A stretch of 64,000 nt of DNA. Source: Bifidobacterium pullorum subsp. gallinarum (GTDB taxonomy: Bacteria > Actinomycetota > Actinomycetes > Actinomycetales > Bifidobacteriaceae). The translations under genes and the position numbers were made by a program. This document shows, piece after piece, positions 49,005 to 56,786 of the stretch (positions are counted from its first letter, which is position 1; the number at the start of each line of letters is the position of its first letter). The stretch lies in contig NZ_JGYX01000006.1 in assembly GCF_000741215.1 (NCBI RefSeq), positions 57,889-121,888 of the forward strand. The letters are read 5' to 3'. Under the pieces are notes generated by a model. It ran no database searches and had not been told where the DNA came from. It was given only the letters and a program-made list of their open reading frames with translations.

Positions 49005-49758
49005 ATGCGTATTTTGGAATATGGCAATACAAATAATCCAACAATAATGCTTGTTCATGGTTTTGAAAGTCCATATCAAATATGGATTGATTATATAGAG
49101 CATTATAAAGAGAGCTATCATATTCTTGTGCCAATTTTGCCGGGACATGATGTGCAGGAGAAGTCCGAGTTCAATTCCTTTGATGATACTGCAAAAGAGA
49201 TAGAAAATTATTGTATATCAAAATCTATTAACCATATATACGCAATTTATGGAATGAGCATGGGTGGAGTTTTAGCATCGTATTTATGGAAAAACAAAAG
49301 GCTTACCTTTGAAAAGGTTATTTTAGAAAGCTCACCACTTTTACCATTTGGAAAATATATGACTCAAATGCTTATAAAACAGTACTTGTCTATAACAAAA
49401 AAAGCAAGAGAACGAAATCAAAAAAGTGGTACGAAACGCAATAAATACAATGGTAACAGAAGATATGTTGGATGTGTTTTTAGAGCTGTTAGATAATATA
49501 TCAGATGAAACCATAAAAAAATATTTATATGCAGTTGGACAATTTAAACTTCCTTCAGATATTGATACGCCCAATACACAGATTATTTATTTTTATGGTG
49601 GAAAGATAAATGAATTTGTTTTTAGAAACGTAGCTAAATATATCAAGAAAAATTATAAAAATTCCATAACTATTTGTTCAAAAGGAAAGGGACATTGTGA
49701 GGACGCATTACTGCATTCAAATGAGTGGATTGATCGACTGGATAAATATATTATCTAG
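49005..49758 (+). pseudogene. Alpha/beta hydrolase paralogue, frameshifted
   Basis: The first frame (from ATG 49005, with GAGGGGG upstream) gives IMLVHGFESPYQIW, YGMSMGGVLASYLW (nucleophile Ser) and runs to about codon 140. It then leaves the family pattern at a run of six A residues (near 49421-49427). The remaining part, up to KGKGHCEDALLHSNEWIDRL, continues in the +1 frame to 49758. Removing one A would restore a protein of about 250 residues, the same length as the upstream paralogue. The His-containing part lies beyond the shift, so the product as read is inactive unless slippage occurs. Confidence 0.72.
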
Positions 49759-49803
49759 TATTGCAAATCCTAATTTGCTAAAATCTATAAACGTTAAAAA
49801 ACG

Positions 49804-49841
49804 GGAATCCGATAGCCTACCGGCTGTCGGGTTCCTTTTTC
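49804..49841 (+). terminator. Terminator after the hydrolase pair
   Basis: GGAATCCGATAGCC (49804-49817) pairs, with some G-T pairs, with GGCTGTCGGGTTCC (49822-49835), followed by TTTTTCTTTT. Confidence 0.8.
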
Positions 49842-50357
49842 TTTTCACCCTCGACTTATTCTGTCGAGATTTGATGATTATTCTGACCGTGTTCCTATCG
49901 CAGACAAACTTCCCCATGATTTGACAACGATATATTTTTCTTAGATTCCATAAGGAGGAATCCGTTCTGATTGAACGGCAGCTTTGCAGTCCATTTGAAC
50001 GAATGATAAATTTAGCCGCCGTTTCTTTTCAAGGATAAACTTAAAAGAAAATGACGACTATTCCCCGACAAAGTACACGGCGGCACTAGGAGGTGTTGAC
50101 CGTGTTTTCTATGTCTCAATGTCGAATTTCGACAGATTTTGTGTGTGGCAAAATTCCCATCCAAAACCACAGATACCGTTCATTCCCTTATGCTCTGGCA
50201 ACGGTTTTCTGCGGCCTTTTTCCTAAGAAATCCCCGGCAGGTTTTTGGTTTCCCAGCCTGTCGGGGTTTTTGCAAATTTTTCTAAAAAAGTTTTCTCTGT
50301 TTTCCAAATTTCCTTCTGTCGTCAAAGTGATATTGCGCGAAAGGAAGGTAAGCCATT
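49842..50357 (+). other. Untranslated leader region of the integrative-element fragment
   Basis: About 500 bp without a gene I accept. An open frame at 50093-50377 is more likely to be leader RNA than protein, because it runs through the terminator at 50232-50271. AAGGAGGAATCC (about 49950) and AGGAGGTG (about 50090) look like isolated ribosome sites. Confidence 0.45.
50232..50271 (+). terminator. Terminator in the leader of the sigma-like gene
   Basis: CCCCGGCAGG (50232-50241) pairs with CCTGTCGGGG (50257-50266), followed by TTTTTG. It lies upstream of the truncated sigma-like gene, as an attenuator would. Confidence 0.75.
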
Positions 50358-50497
50358 ATGAAAAAGCAAGTATCTGATCCAGTAACAATCCAGCATCAAT
50401 TTTATTCCTTTGTCAAAAAAGTTCTTGCCGGAGAAGTCAAGTCCTATCGCGCAGAAATGGCAAGACAGTCCGCCAAAGAAGCTCTGTTGCCGCCGTC
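50358..50497 (+). pseudogene. 5' fragment of a conjugative-element sigma-factor-like gene
   Basis: It begins MKKQVSDPVTIQHQFYSFVK with AAGGAAGG upstream and continues KVLAGEVKSYRAEMARQSAKEALLP. This resembles the N-terminus of short sigma-70-like proteins in Tn1549-type elements of Firmicutes. After about 46 codons the frame enters the direct repeat and bifidobacterial DNA, so the C-terminal DNA-binding part is missing. Family recognition is from memory of the pattern. Confidence 0.5.
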
Positions 50498-50513
50498 TTT
50501 TCAACCGTTGACT
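50498..50513 (+). repeat. Direct repeat, right copy, at the foreign insert boundary
   Basis: TTTTCAACCGTTGACT, identical to 47891-47906. It contains the palindrome TCAACCGTTGA. A sister palindrome TCAACTGTTGA lies at about 50549-50559, just before the GH36 start. Confidence 0.8.
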
Positions 50514-50548
50514 TGTGTGTGCAGAAGGCCCGTTCCCCGCCCGCATCT

Positions 50549-50571
50549 TCAACTGTTGATAATCTGGCGTT
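50549..50571 (+). promoter_or_regulatory. Promoter/operator of the Sip1-type GH36 gene
   Basis: TCAACTGTTGA (50549-50559) overlaps GATAAT (50558-50563), a -10-like hexamer ending 8 nt before the ATG at 50572. A second TCAAC-N-GTTGA palindrome lies 48 bp upstream, inside the direct repeat. Confidence 0.45.
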
Positions 50572-52974
50572 ATGCGCCGCCGTCAGCCAACGAAGAAGAC
50601 CGCCATGCCCGACACCGTTGTTCTGGACTCCCCGCCCAGCCCCGCCGACCTCCACACGGCGGCGGACTGCCCGGTGGCTGTTCGCCAGGTGGCCGCGCAG
50701 ATAATCAATGGAACCCGCGGCTACGGCGGCACCATAGGCCATGCCGTACTCCTGCCGGACAGTGTGGTCCGGATCGCCGCCGAACCCGACGCGGATTGTC
50801 CGACGTGGCGCATCGACGTGCACGCCGCGGTTCCGCAGCCGGACGGTTATGACAAACGATTCCAAGAGCAGGACACATTCGACCCCGACTGCGCGCTTGA
50901 GATGGCACTCGACGTCCGGCCTGCGCCGCATGGCCCGATGCTGTGCCTGTATCAGCACAAGGAATGGTGGATGCGCCCGGCATGGTGCACCAATCCCGCC
51001 GATATCCCGCCCCGCACGCAGCTGGTGCTGTGGCGCAGCGACGAACGTGGCGACCTTCCCGCAGCGGCTAAGACCGACGCGCCGACGGGTGTCGTCTTGG
51101 CGGGCGGCAAACCGCAGCAGGACACCGATGAGCCTGCTCCCGTCGCAACGTGGACCGCCGTCATGGCATTCAGCGGCGATGATATCCGCGCAGACCTGCA
51201 TGGCGATATAGGACCGGAATCCGACGGACAGAAGTCCGTCGACGGTGGTACCTCCGGCGGCAACTTGCCATCCGGCGGCAACGTCGTCGGCTCGTCCGTT
51301 GCCGGCATCATCGACCCATCCACTATTAGCGGCCGTTTCCGGCTCAACGTCGCCTCCAACCGCGCGGGCCGCACCGCGCTCGCCGATACCGTCGCCTACG
51401 TGGCGCAGGGCGCCGATCCGTACGCCGTCATCCGCGCCTGTGTCGCGGCCGGCGCGCGTCGCAGCGGCATCGCCACGGTCGACCGACGGCCGCTGCCGGA
51501 AGCCCTGTCCGGGTTCGGCTGGTGCACGTGGGACTCGCTCGGCCGTGACGTCAGCGAGGCCGCGATCATCGAGAAGATGGAGGAGTTCCGTGCCAAGGGC
51601 GTCCCCGTGTCCTGGGTCATGATCGATGACGGCTGGTCGCGCACCGACCGCGAGGCCGAAACATTGATCGGGCTTGATGCGGACCCCGAACGGTTCCCGC
51701 ACGGTCTGGCGCACACCGTCGATCTGCTGCGGGAACGGTACGGCGTGCGCCACGTCGGCGTCTGGGCCGCGTTCCAGGGCTACTGGAGCGGCCTGGAGCC
51801 GAGCGGGCAGGCGGTGGCGCTGATTGGCGCCGAGCATCTGACTGCGACGTCGAACGGCTGCCTGATCCCCGGCCCCGGCCGCCGGCGGGCGACGATGTTC
51901 TGGGCGACATGGCTGTCACTGCTGAGGGACATGGGCATCGACTGCGTCAAGATCGATTCGCAGAGTTCCATGTCCACGATGACCCGCGGCGTGGAAAGCT
52001 ACGGCGAAGCGACCATCGAACGCCATGCCGCGCTCGATCGACTGGTCGAAACTGAAATGGGCGGCGCGATAATCAACTGCATGGGCATGGCGCCGGAGAG
52101 CTATTGGCATAGGCCGGTCTCCGCGGTGACCCGCACCAGCGACGACTTCCTGCCGCACGACCCGGCGTCCTTGGCCGAGCATCTGTTGCAGAACGCGTAC
52201 TGCTCGCTGTTGATGGGGGAGTTGTACCGCTGCGATTGGGACATGTTCTGGACCAGTCATCCGCATGCGCGGACCCATGCGCTGATGCGTGCGCTGAGTG
52301 CGGGTCCGGTCTACTGTTCGGATGCCGCCGGGCGGACCGATCCGGCTGTGCTCGGCCCGTTGCTGTTGAACGATGGTCGTGTGCCCAGACCGGATACGGC
52401 CTCGGTGCCGGTGCCGTCGGCGTTGCTGGCCGATCCGACGTGTGCGGAGTCGGCCTGGTGCGTGACCGCAACGTGCGGCGACTGGCGGCTGCTGGCATTC
52501 GTCGGGATGAACCCCGACCAGCCGCAGCGGATCCGGTTGCGTGAGGCGTTGCGGGGGCTGCCGGCATGCGCGGACGGCGGCGAACGCTGGGTTGCGGACC
52601 GGGAGGCGATGACCGCGGAACGGCTCCGCCCGGGCGTCGATGAGGGGAACGCCGGGCCGCTGTTGGCGTATGGCGAGTCTCGGCTGTACTACGTGTGGAG
52701 TGGGCCGCGGGATGCGGCGGTGATGCCGCTCGGGTTGATCGACAAGATCGTGGCCCCCGCCACGGTTGCCAGTGGCGCCGGCGACGACCAGGTGTCCGGT
52801 TCGGCGGCGGTGACGGTGACGTTGGCGGAACCGGGGCGATTCGCGTTCCTGGATCCCGATGCGCGGTGCGTGGACGTGCGTTGCAACGGGGAGACGGTGC
52901 CCGTACATCGGAACGGGGCGTTGTGCATGGCGGATTGCGACGATACCAGGGTGGATATCCGCTGGAAGGCATGA
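50572..52974 (+). CDS. Sip1/raffinose-synthase-related alpha-galactosidase, glycoside hydrolase family 36
   Basis: An 800-residue protein of the GH36 branch that includes plant Sip1 and raffinose synthases. Patterns are GFGWCTWDSLGRDV, WVMIDDGWS, nucleophile region DCVKIDSQSSMS, and RTSDDF with the acid/base Asp; a weakly conserved N-terminal beta domain comes first. It differs strongly from the RafA-type GH36 at 40.7 kb, so the two likely act on different alpha-galactosides or linkages. The start is uncertain: ATG 50572 follows a -10-like box (leaderless), while ATG 50605 has a weak GAAGAAG. The foreign insert has separated the gene from the importer operon, so it now depends on its own promoter. 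Confidence 0.85.
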   Translation: MRRRQPTKKTAMPDTVVLDSPPSPADLHTAADCPVAVRQVAAQIINGTRGYGGTIGHAVLLPDSVVRIAAEPDADCPTWRIDVHAAVPQPDGYDKRFQEQDTFDPDCALEMALDVRPAPHGPMLCLYQHKEWWMRPAWCTNPADIPPRTQLVLWRSDERGDLPAAAKTDAPTGVVLAGGKPQQDTDEPAPVATWTAVMAFSGDDIRADLHGDIGPESDGQKSVDGGTSGGNLPSGGNVVGSSVAGIIDPSTISGRFRLNVASNRAGRTALADTVAYVAQGADPYAVIRACVAAGARRSGIATVDRRPLPEALSGFGWCTWDSLGRDVSEAAIIEKMEEFRAKGVPVSWVMIDDGWSRTDREAETLIGLDADPERFPHGLAHTVDLLRERYGVRHVGVWAAFQGYWSGLEPSGQAVALIGAEHLTATSNGCLIPGPGRRRATMFWATWLSLLRDMGIDCVKIDSQSSMSTMTRGVESYGEATIERHAALDRLVETEMGGAIINCMGMAPESYWHRPVSAVTRTSDDFLPHDPASLAEHLLQNAYCSLLMGELYRCDWDMFWTSHPHARTHALMRALSAGPVYCSDAAGRTDPAVLGPLLLNDGRVPRPDTASVPVPSALLADPTCAESAWCVTATCGDWRLLAFVGMNPDQPQRIRLREALRGLPACADGGERWVADREAMTAERLRPGVDEGNAGPLLAYGESRLYYVWSGPRDAAVMPLGLIDKIVAPATVASGAGDDQVSGSAAVTVTLAEPGRFAFLDPDARCVDVRCNGETVPVHRNGALCMADCDDTRVDIRWKA

Positions 52975-53042
52975 CCGGGATGCCGACTGTGGGCCGACGA
53001 TGCCGGTCAGCAGCCGTGGCACCGGTTGTCGGGTTGTCGGTA

Positions 53043-53099
53043 GGCGTTGCGCTGGCCGGAGGGCGTTGCGCTGGTCGGTGGGCGTGATGCCGGCCGGCG
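53043..53099 (+). repeat. 19-bp imperfect tandem repeat after the Sip1-type gene
   Basis: Three units of the form GGCGTTGCGCTGGCCGGAG, the third more diverged. They lie in the 490-bp gap 52975-53463, which otherwise holds only the next promoter and no gene I can support. Confidence 0.55.
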
Positions 53100-53256
53100 C
53101 GGCACTGAACTGTCGCTGGTGCAGGCCTGCTGGCCGGTGCCGGCCGGGAGGGAGTGTATGCGTATTCAAAATGGCTGTGCGATGACCAGAGATTACATGA
53201 TTCCAATGCGTGCCGAAACGGCGTTGTTCTGCGGAAAATGGTATGGAAACGCGGGA

Positions 53257-53285
53257 TTGACGGCCTGTTGAAGATGGTGGATACT
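53257..53285 (+). promoter_or_regulatory. Promoter of the alpha-glucosidase gene
   Basis: TTGACG (53257-53262), a 17-bp spacer and GATACT (53280-53285), about 180 bp before the start codon, leave a long leader. Confidence 0.6.
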
Positions 53286-53463
53286 GGGAGAGCGATACCG
53301 GACGTCTGGAATGTAAGCGTATGCAACACGATGGTCGTCCGGGGCAATGCAGCAGGAATCAAATCGATGACGTAACGGTTCGTCGCCATCCACGGCGGCG
53401 GCCGCAAGATTGGCAGGCACAGCGGGCTCGTGGCGGAACCGCTGGCAGGAAAGGAAGGACCCT

Positions 53464-55293
53464 ATGACCACTCCGCAGCGTACTGCACTGCCCGACTCGG
53501 TGCGTACGAACGGCGCGACCCCGAACCCCTGGTGGGCGAACGCGGTCGTCTACCAGATCTATCCGCGCAGCTTCCAGGATTCCAACAACGACGGCATGGG
53601 TGACATCAAAGGCATCACCTCGCGCCTGGACTATCTGGCTGGCCTGGGCGTGGACGTGCTGTGGCTGTCCCCGGTGTTCAAGTCCCCGCAGGACGACAAC
53701 GGCTATGACATCGCCGACTATCAGGACATCGACCCGATGTTCGGCACGCTCGCCGATGTGGACGAGATGCTGGCCGCGGCCCACAAGCGCGGCCTGAAGG
53801 TCATCATGGATCTGGTGGTCAACCACACCTCCGACGAGCACGCCTGGTTCCAGGCCTCGCGCGACAAGAACGACCCGCACGCCGACTGGTACATCTGGCG
53901 TCCCGCGCGTGAGGGCCACGAGCCCGGCACGCCCGGCGCCGAACCGAACCGCTGGGGCTCCTACTTCGGCGGCTCCGCCTGGCAGTATGACGAGCGGCGC
54001 GGCGAATACTTCCTGCACCAGTACTCCAAGAAGCAGCCGGACCTGAACTGGGAGAACCCGGACGTGCGCCATGCGGTGTACGCCATGATGAACTGGTGGA
54101 TGGATCGCGGCATCGACGGCTTCCGCATGGACGTGATCACCCAGATCTCCAAGACCTACGACGCCAACGGCAAGCTGCCGGGCGAATCCGGTTCCCTGAT
54201 CGAGGATTACCCGGTGGGCGAGGAGGGCTACTCGTCGCCGTTCCCGTGGTGCTCCGACGGGCCGCGCGTGGACGAATACCTGCAGGAGATGCGCCGCGAG
54301 GTGTTCGCCGGCCGCGACGGGTTCATCACCGTGGGCGAGGCCCCGGGCGTGGATGCGGTCCGCAACGGCGTGATCACCGACCCGAAGAACGGCGAGCTCG
54401 ACATGCTCTTCGTGTTCACCCATATGGACGTGGACTGCGACGGCACCAAGTGGAACCCCGTGCCGCTCAAGCTCACCGCGCTCAAGCAGACGCTCGGCGA
54501 CCAGCAGCGCGCGGTGTGCAAGGCCGGCTGGACGAGCCTGTTCTTCTGCAACCACGATCAGCCGCGCGTGGCCTCCCGCTGGGGCGACGAGTCGCCGCGC
54601 TCCGCCAAGGCCATCGGCCTGCTGCTGCACATGCACCGCGGTACCCCGTACATCTATCAGGGCGAGGAGCTGGGCATGACCAACGCCCACTTCACCCGCC
54701 TCGACCAGTACCGCGACCTGGAGACCCTGAACGCCTACCGCCAGCGTGTGGAGGAGGCCCAGGTGCAGACCGCCGAATCGATTATGGACGCGTTCGCCAA
54801 GCGCAGCCGCGACAATGCGCGCACGCCGATGCAATGGGACGATTCCGCCTATGCCGGCTTCATGGATGCGGACGCCGCCGTCGGGCCGTGGATTTCGGTC
54901 AACCCGAACCACGACGCCATCAACGCGGCCGCCGAGGTCAACGACCCCGACTCCGTGTACGCGTTCTACCGGCGACTCATCGCACTGCGGCATGAGGACC
55001 CGGTGGTGGCCGCCGGCGATTGGGAACTGATCGACGCCGACAGCGAGCAGGTCTACGCGTTCACCCGCACGCTCGGCGGCGAACGACTGCTGGTCATGGT
55101 GAACATGACCGCCGCCGAAACCGCCGTGCCCGCCGAGTCCGCCGCCCTGCTGCCGGCCGATCCCACGGCCGACGCGGTGGTGATCGACACCTACGACGCG
55201 CCCGCCGGCGACGGCTATGACGTCGCCCACGCGGTCGCCTCCCTCAAGGCCGGTACGTTGGCCCCGTGGGAGGGCATCGTCGTCCGTATCTGA
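53464..55293 (+). CDS. Alpha-glucosidase (oligo-1,6-glucosidase type), glycoside hydrolase family 13
   Basis: A 609-residue GH13 enzyme. Conserved regions in order: DLVVNHTSDEH, GFRMDVI (nucleophile D223), ITVGEAPGVD (acid/base E292) and FCNHDQPR (D365). A C-terminal beta domain follows. The Val after the first region (VVNHTSDEH) is the pattern usually associated with alpha-1,6 activity, so isomaltose-type sugars, panose or the glucose part of raffinose-derived sucrose are candidate substrates. It is intracellular. Start: ATG with AAGGAAGG upstream. Own promoter 180 bp upstream and a long hairpin downstream. Confidence 0.93.
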   Translation: MTTPQRTALPDSVRTNGATPNPWWANAVVYQIYPRSFQDSNNDGMGDIKGITSRLDYLAGLGVDVLWLSPVFKSPQDDNGYDIADYQDIDPMFGTLADVDEMLAAAHKRGLKVIMDLVVNHTSDEHAWFQASRDKNDPHADWYIWRPAREGHEPGTPGAEPNRWGSYFGGSAWQYDERRGEYFLHQYSKKQPDLNWENPDVRHAVYAMMNWWMDRGIDGFRMDVITQISKTYDANGKLPGESGSLIEDYPVGEEGYSSPFPWCSDGPRVDEYLQEMRREVFAGRDGFITVGEAPGVDAVRNGVITDPKNGELDMLFVFTHMDVDCDGTKWNPVPLKLTALKQTLGDQQRAVCKAGWTSLFFCNHDQPRVASRWGDESPRSAKAIGLLLHMHRGTPYIYQGEELGMTNAHFTRLDQYRDLETLNAYRQRVEEAQVQTAESIMDAFAKRSRDNARTPMQWDDSAYAGFMDADAAVGPWISVNPNHDAINAAAEVNDPDSVYAFYRRLIALRHEDPVVAAGDWELIDADSEQVYAFTRTLGGERLLVMVNMTAAETAVPAESAALLPADPTADAVVIDTYDAPAGDGYDVAHAVASLKAGTLAPWEGIVVRI

Positions 55294-55338
55294 CCGGTGC
55301 GGCCCCGCCGACTTCGAACTCGTCGGTAATCGCCTGTC

Positions 55339-55374
55339 GCGGCACATACCCCCACCCGCGGGGGTATGTGCCGC
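55339..55374 (+). terminator. Long hairpin after the alpha-glucosidase gene
   Basis: GCGGCACATACCCCC and GGGGGTATGTGCCGC are perfect 15-bp arms around ACCCGC, followed by TTGGCG. The U tract is minimal, but the stem is very stable. Confidence 0.65.
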
Positions 55375-55469
55375 TTGGCGTATATGCGGGGCGCAAGTTC
55401 CCCGGCTGAACGGAGGATGCGCCCGACGGCGAAAATGGACGCCGGCGGACGCGGTTCGCCGCACCCGCC

Positions 55470-55482
55470 TACAATGCCGTGT
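55470..55482 (+). promoter_or_regulatory. Leaderless-type -10 of ilvA
   Basis: TACAAT (55470-55475) ends 7 nt before the ATG at 55483; no Shine-Dalgarno sequence is present. Confidence 0.55.
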
Positions 55483-56748
55483 ATGGAACAGAAAGACGTC
55501 CTCAAAGCATTGCAGCGCGACCACGCCGCCGAACTGAAGCTCGCCGCCGAGCGCCTGAGCGGCACGGCCAAGCACACGGAGATCATCCCCTCGCCGGTCC
55601 TGTCGGAGATGACCGGCCACACGATACTGCTCAAGCCCGAGAACCTGCAGGTCACCGGATCGTTCAAGATCCGCGGCGCCTACAACAAGATCGCCTCCCT
55701 GAGCGAAGAGGAGCTGGCCCGCGGCATCGTCACCGCCTCCGCCGGCAACCATGCCCAGGGTGTGGCCTACGCCGCCCGCGAACGCGGCGCGAAGGCCACG
55801 ATCCTGATGCCCACGATCACCCCGCCGTTGAAGGTCGACGCCACCAAGGCCTACGGTGCCGACGCGGTGCTGCACGGCGACGTGTTCGACGAGGCCGCCG
55901 CCTACGCCGCCGAGCTGAGCGAGAAGCAGGGCATGGTGTACGTGCCGCCGTTCGACGACTATGAGGTGCTGTGCGGCCAGGGCACGATCGCGATGGAGAT
56001 CCTGGACGACGTGCCGGACGTCACCGACATCGTCGTGCCGCTGGGCGGCGGTGGGCTGGGTGCCGGCGTGGCGCTCGCCGTCAAGACGTTCCGCCCCGAG
56101 GTGCGGGTGATCGGTGCGATCCCGGAGGGTTCGCCCGCGTTCAAGAACTCGCTGGCTGCCGGCCGCGTGGTGGCCGCCGATCAGGTGGTCACCTCGGCCG
56201 AGGGTGTGGCCGTCAAGCGTCCGGGCGACCTGACCTTCGCCCTGCTCAACGAATTCCTGGATGATCTGGTCACCGTCAGCGAACGCGACATCAACGAGAT
56301 GATCCTGCTCATGCTGGAGAAGCACAAGCTGGTGGTGGAGGCCGCGGGCGCGGTGTCCCTGGCGGCGCTGGAGCACCTGAACCTGCGTTCGCGCAAGTTC
56401 GCCTCCGCCCCCGGGCCGCATGTGGTCGTGCCGATCATCTCCGGCGGCAACATCGATACCGTCACCATCGGCGCGGTGATCCAGAAGGGCATGATCGCCC
56501 GCGGGCGCATCATGAACTTCGAGGTCGAGCTGCCGGACACCCCGGGCCAGCTCGTCAAGGTGGCCACCATCCTGGCGCAGGAGCGTGCGAACGTCATCGC
56601 CCTGGACCACGACCAGTTCAAGGCCAGCGGCGTCTACGCGAACGCCGTGGCGCTTGGCGTCACCGTGGAGACCAACGGCCCCGACCACATCGACCGCATC
56701 CTCGCCGCCCTGCGCGAGGCCGGCTACCAGCCGCGGCGGATTTACTGA
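55483..56748 (+). CDS. ilvA: Threonine ammonia-lyase (threonine dehydratase)
   Basis: A 421-residue PLP enzyme of fold type II. The PLP lysine is K62 in GSFKIRGAYNKI, with SAGNHAQGVAY and the phosphate-binding GGGGLG loop. A C-terminal ACT-like regulatory domain starts near residue 340 (NFEVELPDTPGQLVKVATIL). It converts threonine to 2-oxobutyrate and ammonia, the first step towards isoleucine. The ACT domain suggests allosteric control. I start at the ATG 7 nt after TACAAT; the frame is open upstream but has no ribosome site. It is unrelated in function to the flanking sugar and rhamnose genes. Confidence 0.94.
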   Translation: MEQKDVLKALQRDHAAELKLAAERLSGTAKHTEIIPSPVLSEMTGHTILLKPENLQVTGSFKIRGAYNKIASLSEEELARGIVTASAGNHAQGVAYAARERGAKATILMPTITPPLKVDATKAYGADAVLHGDVFDEAAAYAAELSEKQGMVYVPPFDDYEVLCGQGTIAMEILDDVPDVTDIVVPLGGGGLGAGVALAVKTFRPEVRVIGAIPEGSPAFKNSLAAGRVVAADQVVTSAEGVAVKRPGDLTFALLNEFLDDLVTVSERDINEMILLMLEKHKLVVEAAGAVSLAALEHLNLRSRKFASAPGPHVVVPIISGGNIDTVTIGAVIQKGMIARGRIMNFEVELPDTPGQLVKVATILAQERANVIALDHDQFKASGVYANAVALGVTVETNGPDHIDRILAALREAGYQPRRIY

Positions 56749-56786
56749 TTGTTGTGTTGCAATGTTGAATGGAATGCAGCGATTTG

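Larger units (their letters stand above)
47907..50497 (+). mobile_element. AT-rich fragment of a Firmicutes-type integrative element
   Basis: This 2.6-kb segment drops sharply in GC against its flanks and changes codon use (AAA, ATA, TTA rich). It contains, in order, the tail of an OmpR-type response regulator, two related alpha/beta hydrolase genes (one frameshifted), an untranslated leader with a terminator, and the start of a short sigma-factor-like gene of the kind found in Tn1549-like conjugative elements. Both end genes are cut. No integrase, relaxase or resistance gene remains. It is flanked by a perfect 16-bp direct repeat and separates the importer operon from the Sip1-type GH36 gene. 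Confidence 0.7.

Noticed and set aside
50093..50377. A 94-codon open frame in the foreign insert
   Set aside because: It runs through an intrinsic terminator and into the start of the sigma-like gene; more likely leader RNA than a protein.
47907..50497. Possible complete conjugative element or resistance island
   Set aside because: No integrase, relaxase, replication or resistance gene is present; only fragments and two hydrolases remain.
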